A program made the translations under genes and the position numbers. From assembly GCF_000711875.1 (NCBI RefSeq), contig NZ_JONM01000001.1:227934-291933 (forward strand): 64,000 nucleotides of DNA. The letters are read 5' to 3'. This DNA comes from Andreprevotia chitinilytica DSM 18519 (lineage in GTDB: Bacteria > Pseudomonadota > Gammaproteobacteria > Burkholderiales > Chitinibacteraceae). Position 1 is the stretch's first letter. Each line of letters begins with the position of its first letter. The notes under the pieces are model-generated. The model saw nothing but the letters and a program-made list of their open reading frames with translations. It ran no database searches and was not told where the DNA came from. Positions 43,215 through 54,108 of this stretch are shown here, piece after piece.

Positions 43215-43256
43215 TCCCCTCGCCCGTTTACGGGAGAGGGGCCGGGGTGAGGGTGC
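43215..43256. repeat. CTCGCCCGTTTACGGGAGAGG repeat arm
   Basis: Nearly identical to the left arm of 39127-39276, including the small hairpin CCCGTTTACGGG. It lies just after the yejF stop codon, as the other copy lies after the yejE stop. Confidence 0.75.
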
Positions 43257-43279
43257 TTTCCAAACCCATGATCAATGAT

Positions 43280-44893
43280 TCACCCCTCCAGCACCTCTTC
43301 CCCAAACTCCGCCGCCAGCAAACCCCGCGTATATGGATGCTGTGGCGCGTCAAAGAGCTGCCTGACATCGGCGGCTTCAACCACCTCGCCACTTTTGAGC
43401 ACCAGCACCCGATGCGCCAATGCCCGAATGACAGCGAGGTCATGGGTGATCAGCAGATAGGCCAGTCCATGCTCGCGTTGCAGTCGGGCGAGCAGTTCCA
43501 GCACTTGCAAGCCGATGTGGGCATCGAGCGCGGAGGTGGGTTCGTCGAGCACCAACACGGCCGGCTTCAGCACCAAGGCACGGGCGATGGCGATGCGCTG
43601 TCGCTGACCGCCGGAGAACGAGTACGGGTAACGCTCCAGAATGTCCTCGCTCAAGCCAACCTCCGCCAAGGCGATGATCACTTGGGCGCGGCGCTCGGCT
43701 TCGGTGAGGTGTGGCTGATGCACGCGTAGGCCTTCACCGACGATTTCCGCCACCGTCATGCGCGGCGAGAGCGAGGCGAACGGGTCTTGCAGTACGATCT
43801 GGATATGGCGGCGTGCATCGCGTAATGCGGAGCCGTGCAAGGTGTCGAAACGGCCTCCGGTGCCTAAATGGATTTGGCCGCTCGCTTCGCGAATCAACCG
43901 CAGTGAGGCCAAGCCCAGCGTGGTTTTGCCCGAGCCAGATTCGCCGACGATGCCCAGCGTTTCGCCACGCTGGATGGCGAAATCAAGTGGGGCGAGGGCG
44001 GAGAATGCTTCGGCCGGCTTGAACCAGCCGCGGCTGCGACGGTAGGTGCAGCGCATGCCGGTGGCGCTGAATGCATCGACGGCATCGCTGGGCAAGTCAC
44101 TGCTCAAGCGCTGCCGCTGCACCGCCAACAAGGCTTGAGTGTAGGCGTGCTGCGGGTTGGCGAACAGATCGGCGGTCTGGCCGGTTTCGACGATACGGCC
44201 GTTCTCCATGACTGCAACGCGATCGGCAAAGTCGCGCACCAGGTTCAAATCATGCGAGATCAGTAGCAGCCCCATTTTCGATCCCGCCCGTGCATCCATC
44301 GCCAGCGTTTGCATCAAGCGCAGGATCTGGCGGCGCAAGTGGGCATCAAGTGCGGTGGTCGGCTCGTCGGCAATCAGCAGCTTGGGTTGGCCGGCAAGTG
44401 CCATGGCGATCAATACCCGCTGGCGCTGGCCACCGGAGAGCTGATGCGCAAAGGCATTCAGCATGCGGTCGGGTTCGGTCAGGCCGACCTTGTCCAGCAG
44501 AACCCGCATCTCGGCCTGCGCGGCAGCGCCAGCCAAGCCGCGATGCAGGCCGAGCACTTCGCTGATCTGATCGCCGATCCGCAATACCGGGTTGAGCGCC
44601 GATAACGGTTCCTGAAACACCATGCCGATTTGCGCGCCGCGTACCCGGCGCATGTCTTTCTCGCTGGCTTGGAGTAAATCGTTGCCCTGAAAGCGGATTG
44701 CGCCGGTGTAGCTTGCATCTGGATCGAGCCGCAGGATCGCTCGCGCAGTCACGCTTTTGCCGGAGCCGGATGCGCCCACCAGCGCTAGCGTTTCACCAGC
44801 GACCAAGATGAGCGAGATAGCGTCGACCGCAGGCTGCGTCAGCGTTGGGTAGGCGACGGAAAGCGCTTCAATATCAAGGAGCGGTGCGTTCAT
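43280..44893 (-). CDS. yejF: Peptide ABC transporter ATPase, YejF-like (duplicated)
   Basis: A 537-residue protein with two ATPase domains, as in YejF. Domain 1: Walker [10 protein letters not shown], signature [14 protein letters not shown], Walker [13 protein letters not shown]. Domain 2: Walker [10 protein letters not shown], signature [14 protein letters not shown], Walker [12 protein letters not shown]. Together with YejABE it would form a complete importer. Its gene lies alone on the minus strand, 4.2 kb from yejE, with repeats between, suggesting a rearranged operon. Confidence 0.92.
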   Translation of the reverse strand: MNAPLLDIEALSVAYPTLTQPAVDAISLILVAGETLALVGASGSGKSVTARAILRLDPDASYTGAIRFQGNDLLQASEKDMRRVRGAQIGMVFQEPLSALNPVLRIGDQISEVLGLHRGLAGAAAQAEMRVLLDKVGLTEPDRMLNAFAHQLSGGQRQRVLIAMALAGQPKLLIADEPTTALDAHLRRQILRLMQTLAMDARAGSKMGLLLISHDLNLVRDFADRVAVMENGRIVETGQTADLFANPQHAYTQALLAVQRQRLSSDLPSDAVDAFSATGMRCTYRRSRGWFKPAEAFSALAPLDFAIQRGETLGIVGESGSGKTTLGLASLRLIREASGQIHLGTGGRFDTLHGSALRDARRHIQIVLQDPFASLSPRMTVAEIVGEGLRVHQPHLTEAERRAQVIIALAEVGLSEDILERYPYSFSGGQRQRIAIARALVLKPAVLVLDEPTSALDAHIGLQVLELLARLQREHGLAYLLITHDLAVIRALAHRVLVLKSGEVVEAADVRQLFDAPQHPYTRGLLAAEFGEEVLEG

Positions 44894-45074
44894 CGGCAGC
44901 GGGGTTGGTTATGGTGTGCGGCACACTATAACCCGTCGTTTCGCTGTATGTGATGCCGTCCGCATTTCGAGCATTTTCTTGTCTTTTTCTCGATGCCAAT
45001 GACAATCGATTTTGGCCGGAATGGCCTATTTACAGGCATACTTCGGCGAATTGAAAGTTTGAGAACATTCTCCC

Positions 45075-46553
45075 ATGCGCTTCCAGATCAAACTCGCCGT
45101 CGCCTGCCTTACCGCTGCATTTTCCGGCGCTGCCGTTGCCGACGATGTTGCCCTTTCCAGCCACCAGGCGACGTTCCGCCTCGGCTACGAATCGATCAAG
45201 CTGCCGGGTGATGAACACCTGGGCCTGGTCGGCGCCACTTACCTGATCGAAACCGTCCCTGGTTTGTATGTCGGCCCGGCCGCCTATGGCGCGGTATCCG
45301 GCCAGCGTGGCGGGTTCTTTACCGGCGGCTGGGAAACCCTATGGCGGCAGCCCTTGTACGACAAGCTGGCGCTGGATGCCGGCGTTTATGTCGGCGGCGG
45401 TGGTGGCGGTGCGGCCCCAGTGGGCGGTGGCTTGATGCTACGCCCGCACGTTGATCTGACATGGGCGTGGGGCCGGCAACGCGCAGGCGTTTCGGTATCG
45501 CAAGTGCGTTTCCCCAACGGCGATATCCGCAGCAATCAGCTGGGGGTGGTGTGGGCGATCGATGATCCGTTCTATCTCACCGCTGTTGGCGAGGTGGGCA
45601 AGAGCCTGATGACTGATCAACGTGGTGGGGTGGGTTTCGATCGCATCGGTCTGCGCGGCGGCGTGTACAAGCCGCGTGATGGCGGTGACAAGACCGGTGT
45701 CGACAATCGCCGGAAGGTGGGATTCGCCGGCGTCGATATGCAGCAGGATTTGAGCAACGGCTGGCTGTGGGGGATCGAGGCGGCAGGCGCAGCCAAGGGC
45801 GGCTCGGATGGTTACGCCGAAGTCCTTGGCTACCTGGGTTGGGAAACACCGGTCATCGGCAACACGCTGTATCTGGGCGGCAAGGCGGCGTTGGGCGCTG
45901 GCGGCGGTGGTTCAATCGATACCAAGGGCGGTCTGATGGGTAAAGCGGCTGTATTCAGCCGTGTCGCGCTCAGCCGCGACTTGAGCGTGCAAGTGGAAGG
46001 TGGACTGGCGGATGCGCCGCAAGGCAAGTTCCGGGCGTACTACGGCAGTGCGCAGTTGCAATTCGCGCTGGATCATCCTGAAGCCGGCCGCAGCAGTGCC
46101 AATCTCGATGGCTGGCGTTGGGGCTCGAGTGTGCAGCGCTATAGCTCGGCACAGCGTCGCACTGGTGAAACGAAGGCGCTGGATACCATCGGTTTGCGCA
46201 TCGAGCGCGATCTGGGCCAAGGCCTTTACATGACCGGCCAGGCGCATAGCGCGTTCGCTGGGGATGCCGGGGCGTATTCGGTTGGCTTGTTCGGTGTGGG
46301 CTGGCAGAACGCGTTCGCGTCGAACAAGCTGGTGGCCGGCGCTGAGCTGGCTGCCGGTGCTGCGGGCGGCGGTGGTGTATCCAGCCACGGCGGCGCGATC
46401 GTGCAACCGATGTTGTTCCTTGGCTACAACCTCACGCCGGGTTGGCAATTGCGCGGCAGCGCGGGCCGGGTCAAATCCATCAAGGGTGAGTTGAGCTCGC
46501 CGGTGTATGACTTGAGCTTGATGTACCAATTCGGCTTGCCCAAGCGTCCATAA
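45075..46553 (+). CDS. Glycine-rich putative outer membrane beta-barrel protein, unknown function
   Basis: I do not recognise the family. The 492-residue protein has a signal peptide (VACLTAAFSGAAVA, cut before DDVAL) and then alternating short amphipathic strands rich in Gly and aromatic residues, with loops such as GVYVGGGGGGAAPVGGG and AAGAAGGGGVSSHGG. The last strand, PVYDLSLMYQFGL, resembles a barrel terminus, though three residues follow the usual final position. Two halves look alike (GG-rich loop, then a long strand), so an internal duplication is possible. Monocistronic, ending at a strong terminator. Confidence 0.72.
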   Translation: MRFQIKLAVACLTAAFSGAAVADDVALSSHQATFRLGYESIKLPGDEHLGLVGATYLIETVPGLYVGPAAYGAVSGQRGGFFTGGWETLWRQPLYDKLALDAGVYVGGGGGGAAPVGGGLMLRPHVDLTWAWGRQRAGVSVSQVRFPNGDIRSNQLGVVWAIDDPFYLTAVGEVGKSLMTDQRGGVGFDRIGLRGGVYKPRDGGDKTGVDNRRKVGFAGVDMQQDLSNGWLWGIEAAGAAKGGSDGYAEVLGYLGWETPVIGNTLYLGGKAALGAGGGGSIDTKGGLMGKAAVFSRVALSRDLSVQVEGGLADAPQGKFRAYYGSAQLQFALDHPEAGRSSANLDGWRWGSSVQRYSSAQRRTGETKALDTIGLRIERDLGQGLYMTGQAHSAFAGDAGAYSVGLFGVGWQNAFASNKLVAGAELAAGAAGGGGVSSHGGAIVQPMLFLGYNLTPGWQLRGSAGRVKSIKGELSSPVYDLSLMYQFGLPKRP

Positions 46554-46567
46554 CGGATTTGGGCATA

Positions 46568-46599
46568 AAAAAGAGCGGCTCGGATGAGCCGCTCTTTTT
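46568..46599. terminator. Bidirectional rho-independent terminator
   Basis: A perfect 14-bp stem, AAAAAGAGCGGCTC and its reverse complement, with a four-base loop and T-runs on both strands. It serves the barrel protein gene and the convergent FecR-domain gene. Confidence 0.92.
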
Positions 46600-46626
46600 G
46601 TTTGGCAGAACGGTTGCGAGTGACGA

Positions 46627-47391
46627 TCAGTGGTGCGTCGTTGACGAATCGTGCGTGGTCGACGAGTCGTTGCTAGCCGCAACGCCGATCACCGCGGCAA
46701 CGCCTACGCCGATTGCGACTGCGGTCGAGGAGACGCCGCCGACAGCGCCTGCACCACCAGCTGCACCCGTTGCAGCGACACCGCCCAAGGTCAGCGATGG
46801 CAAGCTGCCGAAGATACCCGCCGGTAATTGCGATCGTGAGATGAGGTGGGTGGCAGTCGACAAGCCGGGTGTGAGGGAGTACTGGCCGCCATCAACCAAC
46901 AGTGAATTGGCCGTGTTGTTCACCACGATGCCACCGCTGTTGACGCCGGTGAACAAGTCATTGCCTTGCAAGGCCGCCATCCAGTCAGAGCCGCGAATAC
47001 CGATGGTGGCTTGCGGTGTCGTCAGTTGGAAAGCCTTGGTATTGGCGTGGCCCACCAAACCGGTCACGGAGCGAAGCGCGCCTTTGAATAGGGAGAGAAA
47101 TACGCTGCCTTGCGCCGGTTTGGCCGCTTCGTAGCTGTATTTGTCGATCGAGAATTGGGAGTTCTTTTCCAGTGCAATGATTTGACCGTCATCGAAATTC
47201 AGTACCACCAGCCCATCCGCACCGGTGGTGATCTTGGCGCCGGTATCCAGCTTGATGCCAACCGAGGCGGGAAAGTTCGAGCCACTGACGGGGGTAATGG
47301 TAACAGCGCCCTTGGTTGATTTGACCGTTGCCGCCGCGAAACCAAACACCGGCAGCAAGGTGATCAGCAAAAAGACGATCAATCGTTTCAT
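46627..47391 (-). CDS. Exported FecR-domain protein with Gly/Ala helix and DSSTTH tail
   Basis: A 254-residue protein from the ATG at 47391 (AGGAG eight bases upstream). Signal peptide MKRLIVFLLITLLPVFGFA; a FecR domain at about 25-150 (GAKITTGADGLVVLNFDDGQ, then TPQATIGIRGSDW); a Gly/Ala/Val-rich hydrophobic stretch at about 205-240 that may span a membrane; and the tail NDSSTTHDSSTTHH. Unlike FecR anti-sigma factors it has no cytoplasmic N-terminal domain and no sigma factor or TonB receptor nearby, so it probably binds a cell-surface polymer or protein. Confidence 0.85.
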   Translation of the reverse strand: MKRLIVFLLITLLPVFGFAAATVKSTKGAVTITPVSGSNFPASVGIKLDTGAKITTGADGLVVLNFDDGQIIALEKNSQFSIDKYSYEAAKPAQGSVFLSLFKGALRSVTGLVGHANTKAFQLTTPQATIGIRGSDWMAALQGNDLFTGVNSGGIVVNNTANSLLVDGGQYSLTPGLSTATHLISRSQLPAGIFGSLPSLTLGGVAATGAAGGAGAVGGVSSTAVAIGVGVAAVIGVAASNDSSTTHDSSTTHH

Positions 47392-47457
47392 GACGAAGAC
47401 TCCTTGTATTAGCAAAGATTAAAGTAAGAATCAGGGTTCTCGACATGTGTATAGCAA

Positions 47458-47480
47458 AGAAAAAGCCGCCTTGCGGCGGC
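47458..47480 (-). terminator. Terminator of clpB
   Basis: On the minus strand GCCGCC-GCAA-GGCGGC is followed by TTTTTC. It lies 45 bp after the clpB stop, before the FecR-domain gene. Confidence 0.85.
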
Positions 47481-47525
47481 AGATGTTGCATCGCGATAGG
47501 CGGCAAGCTGACTGCCGCCGAATCG

Positions 47526-50108
<2,583 letters not shown>

Positions 50109-50144
50109 ATGCAATAACCCTTCATGTGCAGTGGCTTTGCACTG

Positions 50145-50173
50145 TAAATGGGCATGTACAGAGGCATTTCAAG
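50145..50173 (-). promoter_or_regulatory. Sigma-32 heat-shock promoter of clpB
   Basis: On the minus strand CTTGAAA (50173-50167) is followed after 13 bases by GCCCATTTA (50153-50145), a near-consensus sigma-32 pair (CTTGAAA and CCCCATNT). Start of transcription is expected near 50138, giving a leader of about 30 nt. It stands between the cyclase gene's stop region and clpB. Confidence 0.8.
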
Positions 50174-50179
50174 CGTGCT

Positions 50180-51544
50180 TTATTCCGGCTCTGGCGGACG
50201 CATTCTGGTGATGGGCTCACGCGTGACCACACAATTTCGTCCTTGTGACTTGGCGTCGTAAAGCGCTTCGTCAGCGCGTTTGACGAAGTCTGCGATCGAT
50301 TCATCGCCCAGCACGGTGACGCCAAAACTCGATGTAATCCGCAAGCCATCCGGCCAGATTTTGGATTCGACCTGCTTGCGAATCTTTTCGGCCAGTTGCG
50401 CCGCAATATGGAGCGGGGTGGCCGGGAAGATGAGCACGAACTCCTCGCCGCCCCACCGCACGACATAGTCGTCGCTGCGGATTTGCCCACCCAGTTCCTT
50501 GGCGAATTGCTGCAACACCTTGTCACCCACATCGTGCCCGAGCGTATCGTTCACGCGCTTGAAATGGTCGATATCGGCAAACACGGCGGCGAGTGGCTGG
50601 CCGGATTCCTGGGCGAATTCAACCTCGCGGAATAGTTCATCGCGAATGCCGGCCCGATTGCGTACGCCGGTCAGCGGATCGCGCCGGGCCATGTCGCCGA
50701 CCAGGCGGTTTTCCAGTTGCAACGCTTTGGTCAGGCCGCGCAGCTCGTGCTCGCGGCGGCGGCTGCGTTGCAGGCGCTTGCGCAGGTGGCGCAGGTCCAG
50801 CGCGAGCGTGAGTAGCGCATAGCCGACCCACAATCCAACCAGCAACAGGGCCAGTTGCTCGCGGCTGAGCCATTTGCCGTGGAATTCGATGTAGTCGATC
50901 ACCAGCTCATGCTGGCCGGGTTCCTTGAAGCCGGAGGTCGAGACTTGCACCAGTGGGACGTGCCGCATATCTGGCGCGATATGGTCCAGCGGAATGTGGT
51001 TGTTGGCGATCCACCAACTGGTGACCGAGAAACTTGTCAGCGGGATTGAAACGGTTTCACCGCCGGGCTTGGGCGTGAAGGCCACTTCGTTGATTTTCCA
51101 GCTGCTTTCGTCTTTTTCCTTGGCATAAGCCGGATCGTAGTTGCGTACGAAAAAACGAATTTGGCGATTGCCCGGGCCACGATAATCGACCTTCATGTTG
51201 ACGCGATCGAAGCCGGTTAAATCGATGCCCTTGGAGGTAGGAGTCAAATAGACGCCCAGCTCGCAAAATGGCCACTGGTTCTGGTCGCTCAGACTGCAGT
51301 CCAGCAGCAGCTGCTTGCCATTGCGGCTTAGCTTGGCGACCGATGCCCCGCCGTTGGTGCGGTCGTCCGACGTCTGCATCTTGTAGCTGCTCGCGCCGTC
51401 GATGCGGATATTGCGGTTCATGCCGAAGTGTTGCCAGGCGAACAGCGCGGCCGAGACGAGGATCATCACGACCGCGGCAAAGCGGATAGGGCTTTCGGGC
51501 GCAGGCCGTGCGGCGGCGGATTGAGCGTGTTTTCGAGCGGGCAT
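50180..51544 (-). CDS. Membrane diguanylate cyclase with periplasmic sensor
   Basis: A 454-residue c-di-GMP synthase. A helix at about 21-38 and another at about 232-250 flank a beta-rich periplasmic domain (LLLDCSLSDQNQWPFCELGV, two cysteines). After a coiled coil comes a GGDEF domain with DPLTGVRNRAG, metal-binding FADIDHFKRVND and active-site WGGEEF. The product-inhibition site RSDD lies five residues before GGEEF, so feedback inhibition is expected. It is upstream of clpB but the latter has its own promoter. Confidence 0.94.
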   Translation of the reverse strand: MPARKHAQSAAARPAPESPIRFAAVVMILVSAALFAWQHFGMNRNIRIDGASSYKMQTSDDRTNGGASVAKLSRNGKQLLLDCSLSDQNQWPFCELGVYLTPTSKGIDLTGFDRVNMKVDYRGPGNRQIRFFVRNYDPAYAKEKDESSWKINEVAFTPKPGGETVSIPLTSFSVTSWWIANNHIPLDHIAPDMRHVPLVQVSTSGFKEPGQHELVIDYIEFHGKWLSREQLALLLVGLWVGYALLTLALDLRHLRKRLQRSRRREHELRGLTKALQLENRLVGDMARRDPLTGVRNRAGIRDELFREVEFAQESGQPLAAVFADIDHFKRVNDTLGHDVGDKVLQQFAKELGGQIRSDDYVVRWGGEEFVLIFPATPLHIAAQLAEKIRKQVESKIWPDGLRITSSFGVTVLGDESIADFVKRADEALYDAKSQGRNCVVTREPITRMRPPEPE

Positions 51545-51657
51545 ATGACGTCAGTATAAGGAGCTGGCGTCGTTTTGAGGATAGTGCTTACAGCCTATCC
51601 GCTGTCCGCGGCCGAGCCTGGCGCTTGGCACCAGGCTTGGCAGAGGGTGGGAAGCGC

Positions 51658-52605
51658 CTACTTTGCAGCGCTTGCTTGCTGCTCAGCAACGCGAGTCAGA
51701 AAGCGGCGCATCTGGCTGGCGATTTCCGGCGTGTCTTCCTCCAGCGCGAAATGCCCCGTATCCAGCAGATGAATCTCGGCGTTCGTGATGTCCTTGGCGA
51801 ATGCCTTGGCGCCGGCTTCGACAAACAGTGGGTCGTTCTTGCCCCAGACCACCAGTGTTGGCGGCTGGTGCTTGCGGAAGTACGCCTGCCACGCCGGGTA
51901 TTGCTCGACATTGGTGTGGTAGTCCGCCAGCAGGCTCATCTGGATCTCGCGATTGGCGGCGTTTTCCAGCCCCCACTGCGCAATGGTCCAGGTATCCGGG
52001 CTCAGGTGCTCGGGATCGCGTGTGCCGGCCTTGTACATGAACTGCACGCTGGGCGAGCTGATGATGCCCTCCAGCGCCGGGCGCGTTTCCGCCGTGACGC
52101 CCTTGCTGGTGTGCTTGATGTTGTCGGCGATCTTGTCCGACAGGCCCTCCTGATAGGCATTGGCGTTCTGCACGATCAGCGCCGTGATCGCTTCGGGGTG
52201 CTTGCTGGCGATGCGAAGCCCGACCGGGCCGCCGAAATCCTGCACATAAAGCGCGTACTTGGTCAGCCCCTTGGCCTGGATGAAATGTGTCATCACTGTG
52301 GCCAGACCATCGAAGCTCGGCTTGAAGTTCGCATCCGGCGTGATCACGGTATGGCCGCTGCCCGGATAGTCCGGTGCGATCAGGTGGAACTGGTTGGCAA
52401 GCTCCTTGATCAGGCCGCTGTACATGTGTGAGGAGGACGGAAAGCCATGCAGCAACACGATGGTCGGCGCGGCCGGATTGCCGGCCTCGCGGTAAAAGAC
52501 CTTGATGCCGTCGACATCGAGCGTGCGGAAGCTCACTTCCGGGGCAGCTTGGGCGGCAATGGATACAGCCAGCGTGGAGAGAACAGCGAGGGCTTCGGCT
52601 TTCAT
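51658..52605 (-). CDS. Exported alpha/beta hydrolase, epoxide hydrolase/haloalkane dehalogenase type
   Basis: A 315-residue hydrolase with a signal peptide (LAVLSTLAVSIAAQA, cut before APEVS). The oxyanion motif is HGFPSSS, the nucleophile elbow VQDFGGPVG has Asp (D123) rather than Ser, and GKNDPLF and DTGHFALEED provide the acid and histidine. An Asp nucleophile points to ester-intermediate chemistry on epoxides or halides, not lipase action. Substrate unknown. It diverges from a LysR gene that probably controls it. Confidence 0.88.
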   Translation of the reverse strand: MKAEALAVLSTLAVSIAAQAAPEVSFRTLDVDGIKVFYREAGNPAAPTIVLLHGFPSSSHMYSGLIKELANQFHLIAPDYPGSGHTVITPDANFKPSFDGLATVMTHFIQAKGLTKYALYVQDFGGPVGLRIASKHPEAITALIVQNANAYQEGLSDKIADNIKHTSKGVTAETRPALEGIISSPSVQFMYKAGTRDPEHLSPDTWTIAQWGLENAANREIQMSLLADYHTNVEQYPAWQAYFRKHQPPTLVVWGKNDPLFVEAGAKAFAKDITNAEIHLLDTGHFALEEDTPEIASQMRRFLTRVAEQQASAAK

Positions 52606-52701
52606 GATCGGCTCCTTGGGGTTGTTGGGAGTAGATTAACAAGCACCATTCACCGCGATAAGACAGCCATTGCTAGAATGACTGTCCATTTAAATTGGTC
52701 A

Positions 52702-53613
52702 ATGAACATGGCGAACCTGAGCGCGATCAATCTCAATCGGTTAGTGGTCTTCGTGACGGTGGTGGAGGCGGGATCGCTGACCGCCGCAGCGGCGCGGCTG
52801 GGCTTGGCCAAGACGATGGTCAGCACCCACATGCAGCGGCTGGAGGCCGAAGTCGGCGCCAGCCTGCTGATCAGGACGACGCGGCGGTTGGGCCTGACTG
52901 AAGCTGGTGAGGCATTTTATGAAGCCAGTCGGCGCATCGTGCGCGATGCGGAAGAAGCCGTGGAGGCCGCCGGGCAAAACAGCGCCGAACCACGCGGCAC
53001 ATTGCGCGTGACGGCCCCGATCGACTATGGCGCTACCGTGGTCGCGCCGGTAGCCGTCGCATTGCGCCAGCGTTATCCCGATTTGAAAATCGAACTGCTG
53101 GCGGGGGATCGGATTTTTGATCTGGTGGGCGAGGGGATCGATGTCGCGATCCGTATCGGCAAGCTGACCGATTCGGGGCTGCAGGCCATCAAGGTGGCGA
53201 CTTTCGAGGATTGGTTGGTGGCTAGCCCCGGTCTGCTTGCATCGCATACCTCGCCGAGCACGCCGCAAGACTTGTCCAAGCTGCCGTTTGTGTCGCTGTC
53301 GGTACTCCCACAGCCGACGACGTGGACGTTTGAAGCGCTGGATGGGGCGAAAGAGCAGGTGCAATTTCAGGCCGCGTTTTCGGCCAATACGGCTTATGCG
53401 GTGCGTGCTGCGGCGCTGGCTGGCGGTGGTCTTGCCATCCTGCCCGATTTTGCCGTGCAAGCGGATGTGGCGGCTGGTCAGTTGGTACGGGTGCTGCCGC
53501 AATGGTCGCTACCCAATGGAGGCATCCACGCCGTTTTCCCTGCTGCCCGGCATCATCCGCAGAAGGTGCGGGCGTTGATTGAGGCGTTGCGGGCGCATGT
53601 GGATGGAGGCTAG
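52702..53613 (+). CDS. LysR-family regulator, divergent from the hydrolase
   Basis: A 303-residue regulator: HTH at about 8-66 (GSLTAAAARLGLAKTMVSTH), effector domain thereafter. The frame runs upstream to 52447 inside the hydrolase gene, but the ATG at 52702 (or 52708) gives the normal family start. The 96-bp divergent region holds GACAG (52662-52666) and CTGTC (52682-52686) and ATTTAAAT (52689-52696), possible operator parts. It likely responds to the hydrolase substrate or product. Confidence 0.9.
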   Translation: MNMANLSAINLNRLVVFVTVVEAGSLTAAAARLGLAKTMVSTHMQRLEAEVGASLLIRTTRRLGLTEAGEAFYEASRRIVRDAEEAVEAAGQNSAEPRGTLRVTAPIDYGATVVAPVAVALRQRYPDLKIELLAGDRIFDLVGEGIDVAIRIGKLTDSGLQAIKVATFEDWLVASPGLLASHTSPSTPQDLSKLPFVSLSVLPQPTTWTFEALDGAKEQVQFQAAFSANTAYAVRAAALAGGGLAILPDFAVQADVAAGQLVRVLPQWSLPNGGIHAVFPAARHHPQKVRALIEALRAHVDGG

Positions 53614-54108
53614 GGACGGTTGAATGCAACTGCAATCTTGCCGACCGGGTCGTTCATGAATTCTTGGTCGGTTGTGCCGAGAAACGGGCGCGGCGCAATG
53701 CCCTTTCGCGTGCGAATCCATCACTGAGCGAATTAAAAATTCGCACGTAGAGATTCGCCCAGCTATAGGGATTGCGCCCTACAAAATAACAAACCGTAGT
53801 GCACAGCTGTCACTGTTTTTGTCGCAACGGTTGCACTGCGTGCTTTTCTCCCCTTCGCGCTAAGCGCCGAGGGAGTGTCGCGAGACCCTAGGAAGTTGTT
53901 CTCAAATAAAAGCGGACCGACCGAGGGTAGTCCAGAGGACCGTAAGGCGCAGGGTCGCCTTTGGCGTGGAGAGGGCCCAAAGGAATATGTACAGCCCGAG
54001 ACAAAGTCCTTTCCCCGGCCGCGCGGCGGAACGCGCTGTAAAGCATTTAGCCGCGCCGTAGGCGCATAACGCTGCCTCGTTGCCTTTCATGCAGTCGCAG
54101 GATCTGAC
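53614..54108. other. 495-bp gene-free region with repeat modules
   Basis: Carries a module bounded by GCGGCGCAATGCC and GGGATTGCGCCCTACAAA with hairpin GCGAATTAAAAATTCGC (53694-53785), a TTTTCTCCCCTTCGCGCTA block (about 53834-53890), an unrelated insert (about 53892-53998) and GACAAAGTCCTTTCCCCGG through GCCGTAGGCGCATAAC (54000-54071). The same order, with a MITE in place of the insert, occurs at 27800-28242. No gene seen. Confidence 0.7.

Noticed and set aside
52447-52701. N-terminal extension of the LysR gene inside the hydrolase gene
   Set aside because: The extension is not LysR-like, overlaps a divergent gene, and the ATG at 52702 gives the normal family start.
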